Shown here: positions 56,320-64,000 of the stretch, one piece after another
How positions within the stretch are numbered: the stretch's first letter is position 1
How the letters are laid out: the number at the start of each line of letters is the position of its first letter
Source of the DNA: SAR116 cluster alpha proteobacterium HIMB100
Lineage (GTDB): Bacteria; Pseudomonadota; Alphaproteobacteria; Puniceispirillales; Puniceispirillaceae
Direction of reading: 5' to 3'
NCBI GenBank assembly: GCA_000238815.2
Contig: AFXB01000001.1
Span: forward strand, 1 to 64,000
Length of the DNA: 64,000 bases
Notes under the pieces: generated by a model
Told to the model about the DNA's origin: nothing
Database searches by the model: none
What the model saw: only the letters and a program-made list of their open reading frames with translations
Program-made: the position numbers and the translations under genes

Positions 56320-57519
56320 ATGCGGCTGTTCATCGCCGGGTTATTGGTGACAGGAGGGGGGCTTGCGGCATTGGCTCTTGTGTGGGCCTTTTACAGCACA
56401 CAAAGCCCGACATCTCCGTCAACCGCATCCATAGTCTCCGGCCAAGCCCCGGCTGTCTCTGCTGAACAGGCTGCTGCCCCTGCCGCAACAGAGGGTCCGG
56501 CAACTATCCCTGAGACCCCGACAGAGGCCACATCACAGACTGTTGCTCCTGCCGCTGATGCTGCGCCAACAGACAGCCAGGCCGAGGCTGAAGAAACAGA
56601 AGCTGACCTGCAGATTGAAGTTGTGCGTATTGGTCCGGATGGCTCGGCGGTGTTTGCCGGCCGCGGCAGTGCAGCAGCTGATATTCATATTTTCGAACAG
56701 GACAACATTCTGGCGCAGACAAAAGTGTCACCTTCAGGGGAATGGGTGGCAATAGCAGACACCCCGCTCAGCCCTGGCAACCATCTGATCATTGTGGAAA
56801 TGCACACTGTTGATGGCCAGGTTATCAGAGCTGACCGTGCTGTGGTGGTCGAGCTGGCTGCCTCTGGCGCGGACAAGCCATTGGTGGCGTTGGTGCCAAT
56901 GACAGAGCAGGCTGAGGCTGAATTAATCCAGGCTCCTGATGAGCTGGTTGCTGAACCAGAACAAGTCATTGCTGGCGAAGGGACGGAAGCACAAGCTGAA
57001 GATCTTTCTCCTGAGGTGGCTGCCTTACTTGTTGAGCCAGTCCGGCTTCAGCTGCTCACGTTAAGCTGGGCAGATGACAGGATTCTGCAGATTAACGGCA
57101 ACTCTGCAGGTGGCCAGTCGGTTCGCGGGGCACTGAACAGCAGACCTTTTGTTGCCCGGGTTGACGCTGAAACAGGTAACTGGACCGCACAGATTGACAC
57201 CACAGGGCTGAACGCCAGTGCTGCACAACTGCTCAGCCAGCTTTTGGATGAAACAGGCGAGGTTGTTGCCGCACGCCAGATTGATTTTGATTTTGCACAA
57301 TTGGATATCGGGCGCGACGGCAGTGAAATGGTGGTCATCGAAAAAGGGGATATGCTCTGGCGCATCGCCTACCGGACTTATGGTGATGGCATTCGTTATC
57401 TGGATATTGTGAAACGGAATCAAGGCCGGATTTCAGACCCGGACTTGATTTACCCTGCCCAGATTTTTGCGCTGCCAGACGCAGCCACTGCGGGCGCTGA
57501 GACCAAGGAGGCACAGTGA
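56320..57519 (+). CDS. membrane-anchored protein with C-terminal LysM domain
   Basis: 399 residues from the ATG at 56320. One N-terminal transmembrane helix (about 3-27), then a Pro/Ala/Thr/Glu-rich linker (~30-105), Ig-like or bacterial immunoglobulin-type repeats (about 105-180 and 240-330) and a C-terminal LysM (VIEKGDMLWRIAYRTYG...YPAQIFALP). LysM binds peptidoglycan, so it likely bridges membrane and wall. The stop overlaps the next gene's GTG start (GTGA), coupling it to a lipid-type enzyme. Confidence 0.85.
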   Translation: MRLFIAGLLVTGGGLAALALVWAFYSTQSPTSPSTASIVSGQAPAVSAEQAAAPAATEGPATIPETPTEATSQTVAPAADAAPTDSQAEAEETEADLQIEVVRIGPDGSAVFAGRGSAAADIHIFEQDNILAQTKVSPSGEWVAIADTPLSPGNHLIIVEMHTVDGQVIRADRAVVVELAASGADKPLVALVPMTEQAEAELIQAPDELVAEPEQVIAGEGTEAQAEDLSPEVAALLVEPVRLQLLTLSWADDRILQINGNSAGGQSVRGALNSRPFVARVDAETGNWTAQIDTTGLNASAAQLLSQLLDETGEVVAARQIDFDFAQLDIGRDGSEMVVIEKGDMLWRIAYRTYGDGIRYLDIVKRNQGRISDPDLIYPAQIFALPDAATAGAETKEAQ

Positions 57520-58190
57520 AGGACGAGCCACATGTGACAGATTTTCTTCAATCCCCCGCACAGGTGCCTGGCTGGCCGATAAAGGCGTGCGCAGGTCTGT
57601 TATGTGTGGCAGGATTGGCCTTGGCCTTACCCCTGGGCGTGCTGGGGCTGTGTCTGCTGGTCTATATCTTGTTGATTTTGCGGGTGCGGATCGCCGCTGC
57701 CGGCCCGCTGGAAAATACAGCCTTATCATCTGATCATATTGCAGATATATATGCGCCGATTGATGGCCGGGTGGTGCATATTGATACCGATGCCGAAAAC
57801 CGCAACCGGGTATTTTTGGCGCCTGACCTGTTTGACAGCCACCTGCATTATGTGCCGGTTACAGGAAAGACAGAAGACATTACATGGATTGACGGCAGTT
57901 TTGCTCATGCTGGCCTTGATTTTCCACCAGATGACCACAGAGTGCGGCGCGAGATCACCTTTTCAACAGCAGCCGGACATCAGGTTGTGGTGAGTCAATA
58001 TGGGGCACGCGGCTGTCGTCTGATTCAGTGTTTTCTGCGTGAGGGCAGGGATGTTCGCCCTTCAGATCAGCTTGGGCTGGCCTTATTTGGCGGTGTTGTT
58101 GCGATCAGCTTTAACGGGACATTGGCCCCGTCACTGGTACCTGGTCGGCGGTGTCTTGCCGCACAAACACGTCTTGGTCACATCGGCTAA
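57516..58190 (+). CDS. phosphatidylserine decarboxylase-like protein lacking the pyruvoyl Ser
   Basis: 224 residues. Two or three N-terminal hydrophobic helices (about 25-58), then the short-class PSD fold: IYAPIDGRVVHI (77-90), DSHLHYVPVTG (107-117, like DVHVNR-x-PVSG), HAGLD at 131-135, and GLALFGGVVAISF (187-199) followed by PGRRCLAAQTRLG. In true enzymes the corresponding stretch is GLIRFGSRVDVY, and its Ser becomes the catalytic pyruvoyl group; here it is G193. It should therefore not self-process. Next to a CDP-alcohol phosphotransferase. Confidence 0.72.
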   Translation: MKDEPHVTDFLQSPAQVPGWPIKACAGLLCVAGLALALPLGVLGLCLLVYILLILRVRIAAAGPLENTALSSDHIADIYAPIDGRVVHIDTDAENRNRVFLAPDLFDSHLHYVPVTGKTEDITWIDGSFAHAGLDFPPDDHRVRREITFSTAAGHQVVVSQYGARGCRLIQCFLREGRDVRPSDQLGLALFGGVVAISFNGTLAPSLVPGRRCLAAQTRLGHIG

Positions 58191-58220
58191 GTCGGTAAGA
58201 GTCGCAACTGCGGCGGGCGG

Positions 58221-58892
58221 ATGCGTGCTGAATTCCCTGGCTGGAGCACAGAACAGATGTTTGATGCAAAGTTAAGACCTGTCATTGATCCGGTTCTGCA
58301 CCGGATAGCCAGGCTGTGTCTGGCGGCTGGTCTCAGTGCCAACAGCCTGACGATCATGGGGTTTGGCGTGGGGCTGGTCTGTGGCCTTCTGATTTGCTTT
58401 GAAGCCTATCTCTGGGCGCTTTTGGCCTTGTTTGTCAGCCGGATACTGGATGGGCTGGACGGGGCTGTGGCCCGGCTCACCCGGCCAACGGATTTTGGCG
58501 GCTTTTTGGATATTGTCTGCGATTTCTTATTCTACGCTTTTGTGCCGTTCTGTTTTGCGGTCAGCCAGCCTGAACAGGCTGTCGCAGCGGCGTTCTTAAT
58601 GCTCAGCTTTGCAGGGACAGGAACCAGCTTTCTGGCTTATGCAATTTTGGATGCGAAACATCAGCATACCGCATCCAAACGACAGTCAAATCAAAAGGAA
58701 CGGGCGAAAAATAAGAGCTTTGCCTATCTGGGCGGGCTGACCGAAGGGGCAGAGACGATTGCGGTTTTGGCACTATTTATAGTATTTCCTGATTGGTTTG
58801 TGCCGCTTGCCATCGGCTTCGGCCTTTTGTGCTGGGTGACCACCATCTACCGGGTTTATATAAGCTGGGTTGAATTTGGAAAAGATGGTTGA
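58221..58892 (+). CDS. CDP-alcohol phosphatidyltransferase family protein
   Basis: 223 residues with about six transmembrane helices. The family motif is DGAVAR-x7-G-x3-D-x3-D (about 78-105), with seven rather than the usual eight residues in the first spacer, so it belongs to a divergent subgroup rather than standard PgsA or PssA. It transfers a phosphatidyl or similar group from a CDP-linked donor; the acceptor is not known. An ATG 36 bases later is an alternative start. Follows the PSD-like gene by 30 bases. Confidence 0.82.
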   Translation: MRAEFPGWSTEQMFDAKLRPVIDPVLHRIARLCLAAGLSANSLTIMGFGVGLVCGLLICFEAYLWALLALFVSRILDGLDGAVARLTRPTDFGGFLDIVCDFLFYAFVPFCFAVSQPEQAVAAAFLMLSFAGTGTSFLAYAILDAKHQHTASKRQSNQKERAKNKSFAYLGGLTEGAETIAVLALFIVFPDWFVPLAIGFGLLCWVTTIYRVYISWVEFGKDG

Positions 58893-58996
58893 AAACGCGC
58901 CTAAACCTTTTATTTTCAAGTATGAGGCTTTTTTGCGGGTGCAAAAAGGGTCATCCTGCCTAACGTAAATCAAGTGATATTCAGGAAAAGACGATT

Positions 58997-61309
58997 ATGA
59001 AATTCGGTGTAGGACAGACGGTAAAGCGGCTTGAAGATGCCAATCTTTTGGTGGGCAAAGGGCGGTATACAGATGATCAAATGCCCGGTACAGGCCTGGC
59101 GGTGGCATTTTTACGGTCTCCTTTTGCGCATGCGCGCCTGACCCATCTTGACCTTGCCGCAGCGCGAACCGCAGACGGGGTGCATCTGGTTGCAGCGCAA
59201 GCTGATATGGATGCTGATAAGGTTGGTGATATTCATTGCCAGCATTATGTGGATAACAGAGACGGCAGCCAGGTTCCGCGGACCACAAAACCCGCCATGG
59301 CCCGCGATATTATTCGGCATGCAGGGGATTTGGTGGCGATGGTCGTCGCTGAAACCCGCCAGCAGGCGCTGGATGCGCTGGAGATGATTGATGTTGATTA
59401 CGAACCCCTGGATGCGGTGTGCGATGTGTATGACGCAACCGCGCCTGTTGCACCACAATTGTATGACTGTTATCCCAACAATACCGTGTTCAGCTGGGAG
59501 GCTGGCACAATTGACGCTGCCCGGGCAGAGATAGACAAGGCTGTTGCTGCAGGCGCAACATTGGTTGAAGTAGATGTGATCAACAGCCGGGTGATGCCAA
59601 ATGCAATGGAAACCCGCCCGATGGTCGCCCAGCCCTCTGAAGAGGGAGGTGGCCTGCGGATGTGGTGCGGCACACAAGGGCCTGTGGGCCTGTCTGCCCA
59701 GATTGCCAAGGCCCTGAACATGGAAAAAGAGCACATTCAGCTGCTCACCGGGGATGTTGGCGGTGGCTTCGGCTATAAAATTTTTCTGCACCCCGAACAG
59801 CTTTGCATTGCCTGGGCTGCCAGAACGCTGGGGAAGACGGTGCGCTGGCAACAAGACAGGTCAGACAGCTATTTGTCTGACCTTCATGGCCGTGACAACC
59901 GGACCAAGGCACGTGCTGCGGTGGATAAGACAGGCAAAATTCTGGCCCTTGACGTGTTGGTGCATGCCAATATGGGCGCCTGGCTGTCAAATTTCAGCAT
60001 TTATATCCCGACTTTGTCTGCCTGCCGGACCTTGACCGGACCATATGATATTTCTGTTGCCGGTATGGAGGTGCGAGGCGTTGTGACAAACACCCCGGCT
60101 GTTGATGCGTTTCGCGGGGCTGGCCGGCCAGAGGCGAATTACCTGCTGGAACGGCTGATTGATCATATCGCTGCCGAGATGGGTATGGACAGAGTCGCTG
60201 TTCGTCAGGTCAATCTGATTAAGCCAGAGCAAATCCCTTATCCGATGGTTGAGGGTGGCACAGTTGATTCAGGTGATATGCCTGGCCTGTTGGCAGATGC
60301 CCTGCAAAAGGCTGACTGGTCTGGATTTGACGCACGGCGCAAAGCCAGTATGGAACAGGGCAGGTTGCGCGGTATCGGGCTGGCAATGTATTTAGAACAA
60401 TGTGGTGGTGGCGGTGATTCCGGTGTTGACATTGAATTCAACAAGGATGGAAGCGTTACCATATATGCAGCGCAACAGGATAATGGCCAGGCACACAGAA
60501 CCACGCTGACACTGATTTTCTCTTCTCGGCTGGGATATGATGCTGAACTGATTAACGTGGTTCAGGGAGACAGCCTGCGCACACCTGCAGGTACAACTGG
60601 TGGCGCGCGGATGTCAGCTGTATTGGGCTCAACCTTGATGCAGGCTGCGGGCCTGATCGCTGATGCGGCCCTGCCGTTTGCAGCAGACCATCTGCAGGCT
60701 GACCAAAGCGATATCCAGTTTGCCGAAGGGATATTCACCGCTGCAGGAACGAACCAGTCGGTCACGATTGAAGATTTGGTCAGGCTGATTGCAACTGATG
60801 ATGCGGCCAACCATCCGCTGAACCGGCTGCATAAATATACAACAGACGGGGCAACCTACCCTTATGGATGTCATGTGGTTGAAATCGAGGTTGATCAGCA
60901 GACACTGCGTCCCGAAATTGTCACCTATACCGTAGTAGATGATTTTGGCGAGGTGATTAACCCGCTGACACTGGAAGGTCAGATTCATGGCGGGATAGCA
61001 CAAGGGATAGGTCAGGCCTTATATGAACATGTTGCCTATGATGAGGATGGCCAGCTGCTGGCCGGATCATTGATGGATTATGCCTTGCCGCGGGCAGATC
61101 ATATGCCGTCTTTTTCAATCTCCCGCCGCGGAACCCGCTGCCAGAATAACCTGTTGGGGGTAAAAGGAGCTGGCGAGGCGGGGGCGATTGGTGCCCCGCC
61201 TGCGGTGATCTCTGCGCTTTGTGATGCGTTGGGGATTGTGCATATCGATATGCCTGCAACACTGCAGAATATCTGGCAGCTTATGAAAGCAAAACAGGAC
61301 GCCGCATGA
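58997..61309 (+). CDS. xanthine-dehydrogenase-family molybdenum hydroxylase large subunit (CoxL form II-like)
   Basis: 770 residues. N-terminal aldehyde-oxidase/XDH a/b hammerhead (about 18-125), then the molybdopterin domains with [29 protein letters not shown] and the active Glu in [18 protein letters not shown]. The AFRGAGR loop has no Cys, so it is not a form I CO dehydrogenase (AYRCSFR); a form II or other substrate is likely. The FAD and [2Fe-2S] subunits are absent from the neighbourhood. AGGA lies 9 bases before the ATG. Confidence 0.88.
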   Translation: MKFGVGQTVKRLEDANLLVGKGRYTDDQMPGTGLAVAFLRSPFAHARLTHLDLAAARTADGVHLVAAQADMDADKVGDIHCQHYVDNRDGSQVPRTTKPAMARDIIRHAGDLVAMVVAETRQQALDALEMIDVDYEPLDAVCDVYDATAPVAPQLYDCYPNNTVFSWEAGTIDAARAEIDKAVAAGATLVEVDVINSRVMPNAMETRPMVAQPSEEGGGLRMWCGTQGPVGLSAQIAKALNMEKEHIQLLTGDVGGGFGYKIFLHPEQLCIAWAARTLGKTVRWQQDRSDSYLSDLHGRDNRTKARAAVDKTGKILALDVLVHANMGAWLSNFSIYIPTLSACRTLTGPYDISVAGMEVRGVVTNTPAVDAFRGAGRPEANYLLERLIDHIAAEMGMDRVAVRQVNLIKPEQIPYPMVEGGTVDSGDMPGLLADALQKADWSGFDARRKASMEQGRLRGIGLAMYLEQCGGGGDSGVDIEFNKDGSVTIYAAQQDNGQAHRTTLTLIFSSRLGYDAELINVVQGDSLRTPAGTTGGARMSAVLGSTLMQAAGLIADAALPFAADHLQADQSDIQFAEGIFTAAGTNQSVTIEDLVRLIATDDAANHPLNRLHKYTTDGATYPYGCHVVEIEVDQQTLRPEIVTYTVVDDFGEVINPLTLEGQIHGGIAQGIGQALYEHVAYDEDGQLLAGSLMDYALPRADHMPSFSISRRGTRCQNNLLGVKGAGEAGAIGAPPAVISALCDALGIVHIDMPATLQNIWQLMKAKQDAA

Positions 61310-61713
61310 GCCTGAAAATTGTCAAAACAGATCAGGAATGGCAGGAACAGCTGACCCCTGAACAATATCATATTACCCGCAAACATGGCACAGAGCGGGC
61401 TTTTACTGGTCGTTATAATGACTGCAAGCTGTCCGGTACCTATCACTGTATCTGTTGTGGTGCGGCATTGTTTGACAGCGAAGATAAATTTGATTCTGGC
61501 TCTGGTTGGCCCTCTTTCACCGCGCCATGTGATGAGGCAGCGATTGGCACCCGGTCTGACCGCAGCTTTTTCATGGTCCGAACAGAAGTGCATTGCCAGC
61601 AATGTGAAGCCCATTTGGGGCATGTGTTTGAAGATGGGCCTGTTGATGCTGGCGGGTTGCGCTACTGCATCAATTCTGTTGCGCTTGACCTAGAGGCTGA
61701 AGACGAGGCGTAG
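61306..61713 (+). CDS. msrB: peptide-methionine (R)-S-oxide reductase MsrB
   Basis: 135 residues. Zinc Cys in CICCGAALF and [17 protein letters not shown]; the catalytic Cys lies in [26 protein letters not shown] is the substrate pocket. It repairs methionine sulfoxide in proteins. Coupled by ATGA to the molybdenum hydroxylase gene, which is an unusual partner and may reflect shared oxidative-stress expression. Confidence 0.94.
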   Translation: MSLKIVKTDQEWQEQLTPEQYHITRKHGTERAFTGRYNDCKLSGTYHCICCGAALFDSEDKFDSGSGWPSFTAPCDEAAIGTRSDRSFFMVRTEVHCQQCEAHLGHVFEDGPVDAGGLRYCINSVALDLEAEDEA

Positions 61714-61855
61714 GGACCCTGTTTTTTGCCAAGCCCGATGCTGGCAATAGCTGCGCAGCTGTCGGGAGAGGAGAAAACCGGTGCGCTTCACGCTATTGCC
61801 AGTCAGGGCTGCCACCTGGCCGACCGTGCGGTCAGGGCAGAAATCAAGGCTGTTG

Positions 61856-62242
61856 TTACTGATAGCTTGTCAGCTGTAACAGCCCGCTATTTTGTCTGTG
61901 TGAACGGACCTCAGCCGGGGTCAGGCTGCTGTTCTGGTCTTGATCAATTTGACTGAACAGCCGCAGATGCCGCCCTGCATATTCATCACGGTCAATCAGC
62001 CCGTTGCTGTCTGTATCCAGACGGGCAAAACGCCCTTCCAGCATGTGTTTGACCTCGATAAGGGTAATGGCCTGGTCCTGGTCAGTGTCTGCAGCCAGCA
62101 GGGCATGCGGCTGAAGGCTGGTCTTGTTATAATCTGAAGCAGGCTCATCCAGATGGGCAACAGAGACCAGAAAACTGGCCATGCATGTTACGCTGAGGCC
62201 GGCAAAGCCTGCCAGCCACACGGCTTGTTGTGTTTTGCCCAT
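61856..62242 (-). CDS. secreted EF-hand protein
   Basis: 128 residues. A signal-like N-terminus (about 7-28) precedes three EF-hand-type calcium loops: DTDQDQAITLIE (about 52-63), DTDSNGLIDRDE (75-86) and DQDQNSSLTPAE (98-109). These suggest a periplasmic or extracellular calcium-binding protein of the calmodulin-like type found in many marine alphaproteobacteria. Partner unknown. Convergent with msrB. Confidence 0.75.
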   Translation of the reverse strand: MGKTQQAVWLAGFAGLSVTCMASFLVSVAHLDEPASDYNKTSLQPHALLAADTDQDQAITLIEVKHMLEGRFARLDTDSNGLIDRDEYAGRHLRLFSQIDQDQNSSLTPAEVRSHRQNSGLLQLTSYQ

Positions 62243-62401
62243 AATGCCTCTCCTGAAGTCGTTTTGGCTGTCCTTTAAAGGTGATTTTTCACGCTATATA
62301 AGATAAGAGTAAGGGCAATTCAGGCTGAATTTAGGCAGCAGTGTGGCAAGAGTCTGATAGCTGATGCTTTGACGCTCTTTTCCGCACAAAACGTACAGAG
62401 G

Positions 62402-63274
62402 ATGACAATAAACGTGTCTCAATCACAATATCAACCCATAGCCCCTGTTACCGGAACCACCCGTTTGTTCGGCTGTATTGCCAGCCCGACAGCTCATGTC
62501 CGTGCGCCGATGATTTTTAACCAGATCTTCACAGAGCGGGGCATTGATGCGGTAATGGTGCCGGTGAATATACCGCCTGCGCAACTGCAACAGGGAATAG
62601 CTGGCTTGCAGGCCATGGAAAATTTTTATGGTGCAGCAGTCACCATTCCGCACAAGCTGACCCTCGCTGACTTATGTGACGAGCTTGGCCCGGGCGCACA
62701 GGCAGCAGCAGCGGTAAACGCAGTTCGTTTTGATCCCGATGGCCGCCTTTATGGCGATAATTTTGATGGTCATGGGTTTGTGGCTGGCCTGCTAGGTGAA
62801 AATCCGGCGGATGAGGCCCCTGATGCCATCGTCAATGGCAAATCTATTTTAATTGTTGGCGCTGGTGGGGCGGCCCGGGCCATCGCTTTGTCCTTGTCTG
62901 AACATCGCGTGGGCTGTGTGGATGTTATGAACCGGACCCACAGCCGGGCAGAAGAGGCCGTTCAGCTGGTCCACCGTCTGCGTGAGGATGCGCCTGTAAC
63001 CGCTTTGCCTGCAGAAAAGGTAGCTTTTGACAGCTATGATATTGTGATTAACGCCACGCCGCTTGGCTTGCATGAAGATGATGCGTTGCCGCTGGAGATT
63101 GAACGGCTGGGCCCGGAATGTCTGGTCTGTGATATCATTATGATCCCAGAGCGAACCAATTTGATTGAGGCTGCCGAACAGTCTGGTCGGCCAGTTCATA
63201 TTGGTCGTCACATGCTGGATTATCAGATTGATTTGATCGGCTCATTCATTGGGGCATATCAGAAAAACCCCTAA
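62402..63274 (+). CDS. shikimate dehydrogenase-like (AroE-family) oxidoreductase
   Basis: 290 residues from the ATG at 62402; a TTG at 62369 would add 11. The substrate domain has catalytic Lys in AAVTIPHKLTLAD and Asp in YGDNFDGHGF, and the NADP domain has SILIVGAGGAARAIAL with NRTHSRAEE. But the shikimate-binding Ser-x-Ser of the AroE start (as in G-x-P-x-x-H-S-L-S-P) is replaced by SPTAHVRAPMIFN. This marks an AroE-like group that likely uses another hydroxy acid. A true AroE is not otherwise seen here. Confidence 0.82.
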   Translation: MTINVSQSQYQPIAPVTGTTRLFGCIASPTAHVRAPMIFNQIFTERGIDAVMVPVNIPPAQLQQGIAGLQAMENFYGAAVTIPHKLTLADLCDELGPGAQAAAAVNAVRFDPDGRLYGDNFDGHGFVAGLLGENPADEAPDAIVNGKSILIVGAGGAARAIALSLSEHRVGCVDVMNRTHSRAEEAVQLVHRLREDAPVTALPAEKVAFDSYDIVINATPLGLHEDDALPLEIERLGPECLVCDIIMIPERTNLIEAAEQSGRPVHIGRHMLDYQIDLIGSFIGAYQKNP

Positions 63275-63350
63275 GTCTGCTTGATTTCATATTGAAAACT
63301 GACGGCTGGCAGATTAAATAGACCACAGAAGAACGGAATGAGGACGGCTG

Positions 63351-63737
63351 ATGGCTGAAGAAACAAGCTGGACCGAAGAGCGTCTTGAAAAGCTGAAAAC
63401 CTTGTGGGATTCAGGCTTGTCTATTTCGCAAATAGGTGAACAACTCGGAGTGACCCGAAACGCTGTTGCTGGTAAGGCGCACAGGTTGAAGCTGCCAAAA
63501 CGCCAGTCGCCGATATCCAAAGGTGAACGCCAGCAAAAACAACAGGAAAAGCAGCGCGACCTGCCACTGCGTCTGGTTTTACGGGATATCAAATGGTCAC
63601 GATCAAAATGTGTCTGGCCGTCCGGAGACCCGAAGACCGTTGAATTTGATTTCTGCGGCGCGCCGATTGTGCCGGGCAAGCCATATTGCTCTGAGCATTG
63701 TGAGATAGCCTATACGACGTCCAGAGATGGAAGCTAG
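63351..63737 (+). CDS. gcrA: GcrA cell-cycle regulator
   Basis: 128 residues. The N-terminal HTH (WTEERLEKLKTLWDSGLSISQIGEQLGVTRNAVAGKAHRL) and the C-terminal Cys-containing CVWPSGDPK...FDFCGAPIVPGKPYCSEHC are both complete. GcrA binds sigma-70 holoenzyme at promoters with GANTC methylation and opposes CtrA in the Caulobacter cycle. Its stop overlaps the start of pepN. Confidence 0.95.
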   Translation: MAEETSWTEERLEKLKTLWDSGLSISQIGEQLGVTRNAVAGKAHRLKLPKRQSPISKGERQQKQQEKQRDLPLRLVLRDIKWSRSKCVWPSGDPKTVEFDFCGAPIVPGKPYCSEHCEIAYTTSRDGS

Positions 63738-64000
63738 ACAGACACCGGTCCGCATTCACCGTCAAGATTATGCCCCGTTTCCCTGGTTAGTGCGTGAGAC
63801 CCGCCTTGATGTCAGCATCAATGAGCCGGACACAACCGTTGCTGTAACCTTGAGGATTGAAGCAAACCCCGCTGCAGAGGCAACCGATACGCTGGTGCTG
63901 AATGGGCGGAGCTTATCTTTAGTATCTGTCGCGCTGGATGGTCAGATTCTGGCCGCAGATCAGTATCGTCTGGATGAGGATACGCTGCAGATCACCGGCC
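63727..64000 (+). CDS. pepN: aminopeptidase N, N-terminal part (runs past window end)
   Basis: 91 codons visible, starting at an ATG that overlaps gcrA by 11 bases. MEARQTPVRIHRQDYAPFPW and LVRETRLDVSIN match the first beta-domain of the M1 alanyl aminopeptidases, and TLVLNGRSLSLVSVALDG continues it. The catalytic zinc domain is outside the window. Partial only because of the window end. Confidence 0.85.
   Translation, partial: MEARQTPVRIHRQDYAPFPWLVRETRLDVSINEPDTTVAVTLRIEANPAAEATDTLVLNGRSLSLVSVALDGQILAADQYRLDEDTLQITG

Noticed and set aside
61726-61956. 76-codon + strand frame after msrB
   Set aside because: It overlaps the 3' end of the EF-hand gene on the other strand, has no family similarity I recognise and no ribosome-binding site.

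Overview
The window is a gene-dense stretch of a moderate-GC alphaproteobacterial chromosome. The lineage is shown by CtrA- and GcrA-type cell-cycle regulators, MmcB, an ALAS (C4-pathway) hemA, a zinc-finger-degenerate DksA and a DUF1640/DUF3553 complement. A DddL-type DMSP lyase, soluble formate dehydrogenase, a complete leucine/isovalerate catabolic set and a lone Amt suggest a marine heterotroph, perhaps of the SAR116/Puniceispirillum group. That placement is inference from gene content only. I see no prophage, insertion sequence, CRISPR array or rRNA operon.

Layout. 0-9 kb is the most accessory part: the end of a large Calx-beta surface protein, small secreted/membrane proteins of unknown role, MmcB, a DMT exporter-methyltransferase-HD-oxygenase operon, an orphan ParA-like ATPase and a Rieske oxygenase. 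9-13 kb has SelO, divergent Lrp/alanine dehydrogenase, tRNA-Ala, L32 and HspQ. 13.3-22.2 kb is a SUF iron-sulfur operon (Rrf2 regulator, sufBCDS, sufT, sufA) running into an Atm1-type exporter and an alpha/beta hydrolase; its promoter carries an IscR type-1-like palindrome overlapping a Fur-box-like site. 22-31 kb holds NAD kinase, fdhD-mobA, kdsD, queA-tgt-queG, an ammonium channel and the DMSP lyase. 31-41 kb has a histone-deacetylase-family amidohydrolase, tRNA-Gly and the leucine-degradation operon. 40-47 kb has hemH, hemA and an NAD-dependent formate dehydrogenase whose maturation genes fdhD-mobA lie 18 kb away. 47-56 kb is a core block of ctrA, dksA, recA, alaS, icd and a LOG protein. 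56-64 kb couples a LysM protein to a phosphatidylserine-decarboxylase-like protein and a CDP-alcohol phosphotransferase, then an orphan molybdenum hydroxylase large subunit with msrB, an EF-hand protein, an AroE-like dehydrogenase, gcrA and the start of pepN.

The most interesting signals are (1) the PSD-like protein at 57.5 kb, which aligns through the maturation site but has Gly where the pyruvoyl-forming Ser should be, next to an atypical CDP-alcohol phosphotransferase; (2) the overlapping IscR-like and Fur-like sites of the suf promoter; (3) a perfect CtrA box between ctrA and dksA, plus an unclear ctrA start; (4) a long hairpin in the dksA leader; (5) an AroE-like enzyme lacking the shikimate Ser-X-Ser motif; and (6) a PhnZ-like HD oxygenase in a methyltransferase/exporter operon. 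I found no clearly novel multi-gene defence or mobile system.
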